Shown here in pieces: positions 9,480 through 16,915 of a DNA stretch of 64,000 nucleotides. The notes beneath the pieces were generated by a model that saw only the letters and a list, made by a program, of their open reading frames with translations, searched no databases and had not been told where the DNA came from. The DNA is taken from the NCBI RefSeq assembly GCF_026167525.1, contig NZ_CP110679.1:806001-870000 (forward strand), in the 5' to 3' direction. The translations under genes were made by a program, and so were the position numbers. Source of the stretch: Sphingomonas sp. M1-B02. Lineage in GTDB: Bacteria; Pseudomonadota; Alphaproteobacteria; Sphingomonadales; Sphingomonadaceae. Numbering within the stretch: the first letter of the stretch is position 1; each line of letters opens with the position of its first letter.

Positions 9480-10007
9480 GTGTCACTTCCCGTCACCGAT
9501 GCCGCCCCGCCCGTGGGCGAAGAGAATGCCGCCAGCGGCATCGCGGGCAAAGCCGCTTTCTATATCGGATCGGCGGGGCTGCTGCTTGCCACCGCCGCGG
9601 ATTCGATCGCGGTGCTCGGCCGTCACACCGGCTTCGCGCTGCTCGGATCGATCGAGATCGTCCAGGCGGCGATCGTATTCATCGCCGCGGCGTCGATGGT
9701 CAGCGTCACATTGGCGCACGGCCATGCCGCGGTGCATATTCTGACCGACCGCTTGCCCCCTGCCCGCCGCCAACGCCTTGCTCGCATAGCGGCGTTGCTC
9801 GGCACGCTCGCCGTGGGGCTGCTGATGGTCGGGTCGCTGATCCTGCTTTGCGATCTGTGGAACGCGCACGAGCGTTCCGAATTGCTCCACATCCCGTTGC
9901 GCTGGTTCAGGCTGCTCATGATCATCGCGCTCGGCATCGTGGCGATCCTGTTCCTCAAGGCGGCGTTCGCGCGCCGGCCGGTGGCGGAGGGCGGACATGA
10001 CGCCTGA
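9480..10007 (+). CDS. TRAP transporter small membrane subunit (DctQ type)
   Basis: This is the small integral-membrane subunit of a tripartite ATP-independent periplasmic transporter, which uses an ion gradient and a periplasmic binding protein to import organic acids. The 175-residue protein begins with GTG (MSLPVTDAAPP) after a polar leader and shows four hydrophobic helices (about residues 25-47, 60-80, 100-125, 138-158) as expected for DctQ. It overlaps the large subunit by 11 bases. First gene of a polycistron running to 19347. Confidence 0.85.
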   Translation: MSLPVTDAAPPVGEENAASGIAGKAAFYIGSAGLLLATAADSIAVLGRHTGFALLGSIEIVQAAIVFIAAASMVSVTLAHGHAAVHILTDRLPPARRQRLARIAALLGTLAVGLLMVGSLILLCDLWNAHERSELLHIPLRWFRLLMIIALGIVAILFLKAAFARRPVAEGGHDA

Positions 10008-11301
10008 GCTGATCGGCTTCGCGGGCATATTGGGCCTGCTGTTCCTGCTCACCGTCGGCGTGCCGATCGGCGTCAGCCTGGCGCTGACCGGCGTGCTCGG
10101 CCTGATGGTGATGCTCTCGCCCGAGGCGGCGCTGGTGAAGGCAGGCGTCGTCGTGTTCGAAGTTGCCAACAAATACGAACTCGGGGTCCTGCCGCTGTTC
10201 CTGCTGATGGCGCATCTCTGCTTTGCCGCCGGAGCGAGCCGCGATTTCTTCGACGTCGCCGCGCGTTTCATCGGGCATCGCCGCGGCGGGCTCGCGCTCG
10301 CCTCGATCGCAGGTTGCGCGGGCTTCGGCGCGATCAGCGGATCAAGCCTCGCCACCGTCGCCACGGTCGGCTCGGCAGCACTGCCCGAGATGCGGCGCGC
10401 GGGCTACAATCCCGGCTTCGCCGCGGGAGCACTGGCCGCCGGCGGCACGCTCGGCGCGCTTATTCCGCCCTCGGGCGCGCTGATCGTGTTCGGCATCATC
10501 GCCGAAGTCTCGATCGGCCGGCTGTTCACCGCCGCGATCATCCCGGGCCTGAGCCAGGCGCTATTCTACATGGCGGCGATCGCGATCCTCTGCTGGTTCC
10601 GCCCCGAACTGGGCCCCAAGTCGGAGCGCGTCGGCTGGCGCGATCGGATGCGCGGGCTGCTCGGCATTCTCGATATCCTGCTGCTCGTCGTTTTCGTGAT
10701 CGGCGGTCTGATGATCGGCTGGTTCACCCCCACCGAGGCAGCGTCGGTCGGCGTGCTCGCCGCCTTCGCGCTGATGGCCGTGCGCGGGGCATTCAACCGC
10801 GAGGCGATCGGCGGCGCCTTCGCCAAGACGCTGACGACCACGGGCATGATCTATCTGATCATCTTCGGCGCGATCCTGTTCGCCACCTTCATCAGCGTGA
10901 CCGGCATCGCCGATCTCATGTCGAACACCGTGCGCGAGATGGACGCGAGCCCGGTGGTGGTCGTGATCGTCATAGCCTTGATGCTGCTGGTGCTGGGATC
11001 TTTCCTCGACGGCCTCGCGCTGATGCTGCTGACCACGCCCATTTTCCTGCCGATCGCGATGGAGCTGGGCTATAGCCCCATCTGGTTCGGTATCTTCCTG
11101 GTCCGCACGATGGAGATCGGCTTCGTCCACCCGCCGCTCGGCCTCAACGTCTATGTCATCCAGGCGATCGGCAAGGATATCCCGCTCGGGCAGATCTTCC
11201 GCGGCATCGTGCCCTTCCTGATCGCCGATTTCTTCCACTTGGCCATGCTGATCGCCTTCCCGGTGGTCACGCTGTGGCTCCCCAGCGTGATGGCGGGCTG
11301 A
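9997..11301 (+). CDS. TRAP transporter large permease subunit (DctM type)
   Basis: The 434-residue large membrane subunit forms the transport path of the TRAP system. It shows about twelve hydrophobic helices and conserved DctM blocks: GISGSSLATVATVGSAALPEM, AAGGTLGALIPPSG, GWFTPTEAASVGV and EIGFVHPPLGLNVYV. It starts with ATG inside the dctQ-like gene and ends two bases before the binding-protein start, so the three TRAP genes are clearly co-translated. Substrate class (mono- or dicarboxylate) cannot be told from this subunit. Confidence 0.93.
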   Translation: MTPELIGFAGILGLLFLLTVGVPIGVSLALTGVLGLMVMLSPEAALVKAGVVVFEVANKYELGVLPLFLLMAHLCFAAGASRDFFDVAARFIGHRRGGLALASIAGCAGFGAISGSSLATVATVGSAALPEMRRAGYNPGFAAGALAAGGTLGALIPPSGALIVFGIIAEVSIGRLFTAAIIPGLSQALFYMAAIAILCWFRPELGPKSERVGWRDRMRGLLGILDILLLVVFVIGGLMIGWFTPTEAASVGVLAAFALMAVRGAFNREAIGGAFAKTLTTTGMIYLIIFGAILFATFISVTGIADLMSNTVREMDASPVVVVIVIALMLLVLGSFLDGLALMLLTTPIFLPIAMELGYSPIWFGIFLVRTMEIGFVHPPLGLNVYVIQAIGKDIPLGQIFRGIVPFLIADFFHLAMLIAFPVVTLWLPSVMAG

Positions 11302-11303
11302 CG

Positions 11304-12350
11304 ATGCGACTTCCCAATATCCTCGCTAGCCTCTTCGCGCTCGCCCTCGCCGGCTGCAACGCCGCGCCGCCGTCGACGGCGGAGCATGTCCTGACCTATG
11401 CCAGCCCCTATCCCCCCACCCATCCGTTTGGCCTTGCCGATCAGGACTGGATGAAGTGGGTCGAGGCGAACAGCGGCGGTCGCATCGCCTTCCGGCCCTA
11501 TTGGTCGGGCGCCTTGCTCTCGGCGGATATGAGCATGGAGGAGATCCGCCACGGCGTCGCCGATATCGGGCTGATCACGCCGATCTATGCCAAGGGCGGG
11601 GCGCATCTGCTGCGCGGTCAATCGGGCTTCTACGGTGGCATCAAGACGATCCCCGATCAGGTCGCGGTCTATGACTGCCTCGCCGCGCGCTTCCCGCAAT
11701 ATGGCAAGGAGACAGAGGGGCTGCACATCCTCGCGGTCCAGGGCGGCAATTTCCCCGGCGTGCTCACCCGCGACCGGCCGATCCGCAGCCTCGCCGACTT
11801 CAAGGGGCTCCGTTTGCGCTCGCAAAGCGACGCAGTCGACATCCTCAAGCAGCTCGGCGCCGATCCGGTCAACATGCCGATGGGCGAAGTCTATGCGGCG
11901 CTGGCCAAAGGCGTCATCGATGGCGTCGTCGCCCCCGCCGACACGATCCGCAGCCTCCACTTCGCCGAGGTCGCCAAGCATTTCACGACGATCCGCTTCA
12001 GCCGCGGCGCCTATCCGGCGCGGGCGATGTCGGACAAGGCATGGGATCGGCTGCCGCCCGATCTGCAGCAATTGCTGACCGTGGGGCGCAAGCAATGGGA
12101 AGCCGCGCTCAACCGCCAGTTGCTAAAGGCCGAGCAAGCAGGGATCGACTATGGCAAGAAAGAAGGCATCACCTTCAACGCAATCCCCGAGGCCGAACAG
12201 CGCCGTTTCGATGCGCTCTATAACCAGGACGCGCTCGGCCAGGCGCAGCGGCTCGCCAGCCTCGACATCGACGCGGTGCCGGTGTTCCGCGAAGCCCAGC
12301 GCCTGATCGCCAGCGGCGATATCCAGTGTGCGCCGGGAGCCGCGCGATGA
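11304..12350 (+). CDS. TRAP transporter substrate-binding lipoprotein (DctP type)
   Basis: A 348-residue periplasmic solute-binding protein. The N-terminus carries a lipoprotein signal (LFALALAGC, Cys at about residue 17), so it is anchored to a membrane and not free as many DctP proteins are. Family blocks include PPTHPFGLADQDWMKWVE, SADMSMEEIRHGVADIGL and IRSLADFKGLRLRSQS, with the ligand-contacting Arg usually found in this last block, followed by PMGEVYAALAKGVIDGVVAP. ATG at 11304 is chosen because it gives the signal peptide. Its stop overlaps the next ATG (ATGA), tying the transporter to the CoA-transferase genes. Confidence 0.92.
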   Translation: MRLPNILASLFALALAGCNAAPPSTAEHVLTYASPYPPTHPFGLADQDWMKWVEANSGGRIAFRPYWSGALLSADMSMEEIRHGVADIGLITPIYAKGGAHLLRGQSGFYGGIKTIPDQVAVYDCLAARFPQYGKETEGLHILAVQGGNFPGVLTRDRPIRSLADFKGLRLRSQSDAVDILKQLGADPVNMPMGEVYAALAKGVIDGVVAPADTIRSLHFAEVAKHFTTIRFSRGAYPARAMSDKAWDRLPPDLQQLLTVGRKQWEAALNRQLLKAEQAGIDYGKKEGITFNAIPEAEQRRFDALYNQDALGQAQRLASLDIDAVPVFREAQRLIASGDIQCAPGAAR

Positions 12351-13537
12351 CCCTCCCCCTACAAGGCATCAAGGTCGCCGATTTCTCCTGGGTCGGCGCG
12401 GGCCCGCGCGCGACCAAGGATCTCGCAGACATGGGTGCTACCGTCATCAAGATCGAATCGCGCAAGCGGCTGGATCTCGGCCGCATGTCGCCGCCCTTCG
12501 CCGGCGGCGTGCGCGATCCCGATGCGTCGCTGTTCTTCGGCATCACCAACACCAGCAAGATGGGGGTGACGATCAATCTCTCCGATCCGCGCGGAGTCGA
12601 AGTGGCGAAGAAGCTGGTCGCCTGGGCGGACGTGGTCGTCGAGAATTTCAGCCATGGCTATATGGAGCGGATCGGGCTTTCGTTCGACACGCTGAAGGCG
12701 ATCAATCCCGCGATCATCCAGATCAGCGTGAGCGTCGCCGGCCGATCGGGGCCGCTCGGCACGATGCGCGGCTATGGCAATTCGGCGGGTGCGCTGTCGG
12801 GCATGGCGGCGCTTTCGGGCTGGCCCGACCGCGATCCGCACATGGCGCCCTTCGCTTATGGCGACGTCGTCGCGCCGATGTTCGCGACCGTCGCGACGCT
12901 CGCCGCGCTCGAGCATCGCCGCCAGACCGGCGAGGGCCAGCATATCGACATCAGCCAGACCGAGCCGTTGATCCATGTGATGGCCGATCAGTTCGCCAGT
13001 GCGCAGGCCGGGAATGGCGGAAAGCCAGGCAATCGCTCGGCCGGCCATGCCCCGCACGGCGCCTTTCCGGCGCGCGGGCACGACCAGTGGATCGCGATCG
13101 TCGCGCGCTCGGACGCCGAATGGGAGATCCTTGCGGAGACGGCAGGCATCGCCGACCCGCACTTCGCCACGCTCGAAGGCCGCAAGGCGAATGAAGACGC
13201 GCTCGACGCGGCTTTGTCCGAATGGACGCGCCATCAGGACAAGCATGCGCTCGCAGATCGCCTGACCGCGCTCGGCATTCCCGCCGAGGCCGTCAACGAC
13301 GGCCGCGACGTCTTCACCGATCCCGAACTGGCGGAACGCGGCCATTATCGGCCGATCACCCATTCGAAGATCGGCACCTGCGACATGCCCGCGCCACCGC
13401 TGCGCTTTTCCGAAAGCGCAATCCGTGTCACCGCGCCGCCGAACCTGGGTGAGCATAATCATGCAATCTTCGTCGATCTGCTCGGCATGAGCGAGGCCGA
13501 AGTCGCCGAGCTGACCCAGGCAGGAGCGCTCGCATGA
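12347..13537 (+). CDS. CaiB/BaiF family III CoA-transferase (1 of 4)
   Basis: The 396-residue enzyme probably transfers CoA between acyl-CoA and a free acid in the cytoplasm. It has the family III N-terminus (GIKVADFSWVGAGP..KDLADMGATVIKIES), the VVVENFSHG block and the catalytic aspartate, here D173 in YGDVVAP, followed by ALEHRRQTGEGQHIDIS. It overlaps dctP upstream and the next CoA-transferase downstream by four bases. As the next gene lacks the catalytic Asp, the two may form a heteromeric enzyme (as BbsE/BbsF do in benzylsuccinate metabolism); this is inference. Confidence 0.9.
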   Translation: MTLPLQGIKVADFSWVGAGPRATKDLADMGATVIKIESRKRLDLGRMSPPFAGGVRDPDASLFFGITNTSKMGVTINLSDPRGVEVAKKLVAWADVVVENFSHGYMERIGLSFDTLKAINPAIIQISVSVAGRSGPLGTMRGYGNSAGALSGMAALSGWPDRDPHMAPFAYGDVVAPMFATVATLAALEHRRQTGEGQHIDISQTEPLIHVMADQFASAQAGNGGKPGNRSAGHAPHGAFPARGHDQWIAIVARSDAEWEILAETAGIADPHFATLEGRKANEDALDAALSEWTRHQDKHALADRLTALGIPAEAVNDGRDVFTDPELAERGHYRPITHSKIGTCDMPAPPLRFSESAIRVTAPPNLGEHNHAIFVDLLGMSEAEVAELTQAGALA

Positions 13538-14508
13538 CGCCGCTTCTCGCACATCTCACGGTTGTCGACCTTACCGACGGCATGGGCGAAATCGCCGGGC
13601 GGATGCTCGCCGAACTCGGCGCACGCGTCGTCCGCGCCGAGCCCGGCCACCCCGCCTGGAGCGAAGGCAAGACGCTGGGCGACGCGCAAGCCCTGCTCGC
13701 CACGGCAGACATCCTTGTCCGCAATCCGGGACTCGATCATGCGGCGCTGGCTGCCGCCAATCCGGCGCTGATCGACGTGGTCGTCGCCCCCTTCCTTCCA
13801 GATGGCCCGCTCGGCGAGCGCCCGGCCAGCGATCTCACGCTGATGGCGCGCTCGGGGCTGATGACGATCATCGGCGATCCCGATCGCGCGCCGCTCACGC
13901 TGCCGGGCGAGCAGGCCTATGCGCTCGCCGGGATCCAGGCGGTCACCGCCGCGCTGACCGCGCTCTATGCGCGCGCTACCAGCGGTCAAGGCCAGCTGGT
14001 GGAAGTGTCGGCCTATCAGTCCGCGGTGCTCGCCAATTATCGCGAGCCGCTGACCTGGCAATGGACCGGCCGGATCGGCAATCGCACCGGCAATCTGCTG
14101 ATCCGCGGCAAGTCCGGCGTGCGCCAGATCTGGCCGTGCGCCGACGGCTTCGTCACCTGGGCATTGGTCGACAACCAGCCGATGATGCGCGGCATGGTCA
14201 AGGCGATGGGCGACGCCGCCGGGCCGCTCGCCGAGGTCGACTGGGACGCGATCCTGGTCGCCGACATCCCCCGGGAAACGCTGATCGAATGGGAGAATGT
14301 CGTCGAGGCCTTCTTCCTGCGCCACACGCGCGCGGAGCTCGGCGCGATGTCGCAGCAAGCGGGGCTTGGGCTATCGTGGATCGATACGCCGCAGGACGCG
14401 CTCGACAGTCCCCACCTTGCCGCACGCGGCTTCTGGCGCGAGGTGGACGGCGTGAAGCTGCCGGGGCCGCTCTGGGTCTCGTCGCTCGACCAGGGGGACG
14501 GCGCATGA
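13534..14508 (+). CDS. CaiB/BaiF-like CoA-transferase subunit lacking the catalytic Asp (2 of 4)
   Basis: A 324-residue protein of the family III CoA-transferase fold (LTVVDLTDGMGEIAGRMLAELGARVVRAEP; SGQGQLVEVSAYQSAV), about 70 residues shorter than its neighbours because the segment after the N-terminal Rossmann part is trimmed. Counting back from the T-x-G-x-G-Q motif, the position that holds Asp in the other three enzymes is Tyr129 (context GEQAYALAG). It is therefore unlikely to form the aspartyl-CoA intermediate by itself and may be a structural or specificity partner of the preceding gene product. Overlaps both neighbours by four bases. Confidence 0.82.
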   Translation: MTPLLAHLTVVDLTDGMGEIAGRMLAELGARVVRAEPGHPAWSEGKTLGDAQALLATADILVRNPGLDHAALAAANPALIDVVVAPFLPDGPLGERPASDLTLMARSGLMTIIGDPDRAPLTLPGEQAYALAGIQAVTAALTALYARATSGQGQLVEVSAYQSAVLANYREPLTWQWTGRIGNRTGNLLIRGKSGVRQIWPCADGFVTWALVDNQPMMRGMVKAMGDAAGPLAEVDWDAILVADIPRETLIEWENVVEAFFLRHTRAELGAMSQQAGLGLSWIDTPQDALDSPHLAARGFWREVDGVKLPGPLWVSSLDQGDGA

Positions 14509-15671
14509 GCGCGCTTGCAGGCCTCAAGGTGGTCGACTTCAGCAAATTCCTCCCCGGGCCCTATTGCACCTGGCTGCTCGCAGATCTCGGCGCCGAGGTC
14601 ATCCGGATCGAAAATCCGCGCGAGCTGGGCAAGCAACGGAAAGTGTTCGGCTGGGACAAGCTTTCGGACGAGGAGAATGCCAGGCTGCGTGCGCACGACA
14701 TTTTCGCGCGCGGCAAGAAAAGCGTGCTGATCGATCCGGGCTCGGACGATGGCCGCGCGGCGATCCACAAGCTGATCGAAAGCGCCGACATCCTCGTCGA
14801 GGATTACCGCCCCGGCGTGATGGCCAGCATGGGCTATGGCTGGCCCGAAATGACCGCGCTCAATCCGCGCCTGATCTATTGCTCGGTCACGCTGTGCGGC
14901 CAGACCGGCCCCTATGCGCGCAAGCCCGGCCACGATCCGGTGGCGCTGGCAATCGCCGGCGCGCTGTCGCGGATTGGCGACCACCCCGATCGCCCCGCCT
15001 TCCCCGGCGTTCCCGTCGCCGATCTGCTCAGCGGCTCGAACGCCGTGATCGGCGTGCTGGCGGCAGTGATCGCGCGCGCCACCACTGGCAAGGGCCAGCA
15101 GGTCGATATCGCGATGTCGGACAGCTCGCTGGCGCTGATCGCCAACATCCTTTCGCGCAATCCCGATGTCGCGAAGGCGCCGCCCAAGGGCATGCACCGC
15201 GCCGATAGCGGCATCTGGGCCTGCGCCGACGGACTATATCTGGTCACCACTGACATGGAGCCGCGCTACTGGCGGATCTTTGTCGAGACGATCGGCCTGT
15301 CCGAGCTCGCCGACCGGCAGATGGACCGCGCCGGATGGCCAGCGATGAAGGAACGGATCGCCGCCGTGATTGAAACCAAGCCACGTGCGGAATGGCTCGC
15401 CATCCTTGAGGCCGCCGGCACCCAGTTCGCGCCGGTGCTGACCGTGGCCGAGGCGCTCGACGATCCGCACAATCACGCGCGCGGCATGGTGCTGGACCTG
15501 CCCGCCCCCGGCGGCACCGTCCGCCACACCGGCTGCCCGATCAAACTCTCCGACACCCCCGCCGCCGTCACCGACGCTGCCCGTCCCGCCGGGGCGGACA
15601 CGGCGGCGGTGCTGGCGACCCTTGGCTATGACGATGCGCAGATTGCCGCGCTTGAAGGAAAAATACAGTGA
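14505..15671 (+). CDS. CaiB/BaiF family III CoA-transferase (3 of 4)
   Basis: A 388-residue family III CoA-transferase. It begins GLKVVDFSKFLPGPYCTWLLADLGAEVIRIE and has VEDYRPGVM..MGYGW, the catalytic aspartate D173 in PVADLLSG, then ARATTGKGQQVDIAMSD. This version resembles the alpha-methylacyl-CoA racemase/CoA-transferase side of the family (full DF..PGP start). ATG at 14505 overlaps the previous stop (ATGA). The substrate cannot be assigned. Confidence 0.9.
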   Translation: MSALAGLKVVDFSKFLPGPYCTWLLADLGAEVIRIENPRELGKQRKVFGWDKLSDEENARLRAHDIFARGKKSVLIDPGSDDGRAAIHKLIESADILVEDYRPGVMASMGYGWPEMTALNPRLIYCSVTLCGQTGPYARKPGHDPVALAIAGALSRIGDHPDRPAFPGVPVADLLSGSNAVIGVLAAVIARATTGKGQQVDIAMSDSSLALIANILSRNPDVAKAPPKGMHRADSGIWACADGLYLVTTDMEPRYWRIFVETIGLSELADRQMDRAGWPAMKERIAAVIETKPRAEWLAILEAAGTQFAPVLTVAEALDDPHNHARGMVLDLPAPGGTVRHTGCPIKLSDTPAAVTDAARPAGADTAAVLATLGYDDAQIAALEGKIQ

Positions 15672-16915
15672 CCGACATCACCCGTGACCGCCCGCTCGAA
15701 GGGCTGCGCGTCATCGATCTCACCCGCGCGCTGGCCGGCCCCTATGCCACGCTGCTGCTCGCCGGGCTCGGCGCCGAAGTCATCAAGGTCGAGGACCCCA
15801 AGGGCGGCGACCTGGCGCGCGACAACAGCCCCTATGTCGGCCGCGACGGGATCACCGTCGATCGCCGCCACGACGACGACGTCTCGATCAGCCACCTGAC
15901 GCGCGCCCGCGGCAAGCTGGGCGTCACGCTGAACCTCAAGCAGCCCGAGGCGCGCGAGGTGTTCCTCGATCTCGTCCGCACCGCCGACATCGTTGTCGAG
16001 AATTTCACCGCCGGCACCGCCGACCGCCTCGGCGTCGGCTATGAAGCGGCGAAAGCCGTCAATCCGCGGCTGATCTATTGCTCGCTCTCCGGCTTCGGCG
16101 CGACCGCGCCCGAGGGCGGCAAGGCGATGGACATCATCATCCAGGCATTGTCGGGCGCGATGTTCGCGAGCGGCGGGCCGGGCGAGCCGCCGGTCCGCAT
16201 CGGCATCCCGATCGCCGACATGCTCGCGCCGGTCTTCTCGGTGATCGGCATCCTCTCCGCGCTCGAACAGCGCCACCGCACCGGCATCGGCCAGCATATC
16301 GACGTATCGATGCTCGGCGCGCTCACCAGCTTCGTCGCGATCGAGAATTGGTCGGCGATGGCGGCGGCAGGGATGCAGGCGCGCACCGGCCTCACCGTCC
16401 AGCGCCTCTCGCCGTTCGGCGTGTTCGAATGCGCCGACGGCTATATCGCCCTGGTCGCGGTGCATGAGAAGCTGGCGCTCGGCCTGTTCCGCGCGATGGG
16501 ACAGCCCGAACTCTCGAGCGACCCGCGCTTCGCCAGCCGCGACACCCGCGTAGCCAATGCCGCGGTGCTCGAGGCGACGATCAACGCCTGGTCGCGCAAT
16601 CTGCCGGTGGCGGCCGTCGTCGCGGCGCTGGAGGCGGAGGGCGTGCCCGTCGCCCCCGTCCGCCATCCCGAGGATGCGCTGCTCGACGATCGCGTGATCA
16701 GCCGGCACGAGGCGGTGCCGGTGACGCACCCGAACTACAGCTCGGCGGTCGATCTGCGCACGGCGGGCATCCCGATCGTCTTTTCCGGCGCCGACACCGG
16801 TTTCGACGATGTCATGCCTATCAAGGTCGGCGAGCATAACGATCGCGTGCTGGGCGACGCGCTTGGTTACTCCGCCGAACGCATTGCCGAGCTGCGCGCA
16901 AAGGGCGTGATCTGA
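15668..16915 (+). CDS. CaiB/BaiF family III CoA-transferase (4 of 4)
   Basis: A 415-residue family III CoA-transferase with GLRVIDLTRALAGPYATLLLAGLGAEVIKVE, VVENFTAGTADRLGVGYE, the catalytic aspartate D184 in PIADMLAP and LEQRHRTGIGQHIDVSML. The overall pattern is that of succinyl-CoA- or formyl-CoA-type transferases. It overlaps the previous gene by four bases and its TGA shares one base with the ATG of the dehydratase-like gene, so all are in one translational unit. Confidence 0.92.
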   Translation: MTDITRDRPLEGLRVIDLTRALAGPYATLLLAGLGAEVIKVEDPKGGDLARDNSPYVGRDGITVDRRHDDDVSISHLTRARGKLGVTLNLKQPEAREVFLDLVRTADIVVENFTAGTADRLGVGYEAAKAVNPRLIYCSLSGFGATAPEGGKAMDIIIQALSGAMFASGGPGEPPVRIGIPIADMLAPVFSVIGILSALEQRHRTGIGQHIDVSMLGALTSFVAIENWSAMAAAGMQARTGLTVQRLSPFGVFECADGYIALVAVHEKLALGLFRAMGQPELSSDPRFASRDTRVANAAVLEATINAWSRNLPVAAVVAALEAEGVPVAPVRHPEDALLDDRVISRHEAVPVTHPNYSSAVDLRTAGIPIVFSGADTGFDDVMPIKVGEHNDRVLGDALGYSAERIAELRAKGVI

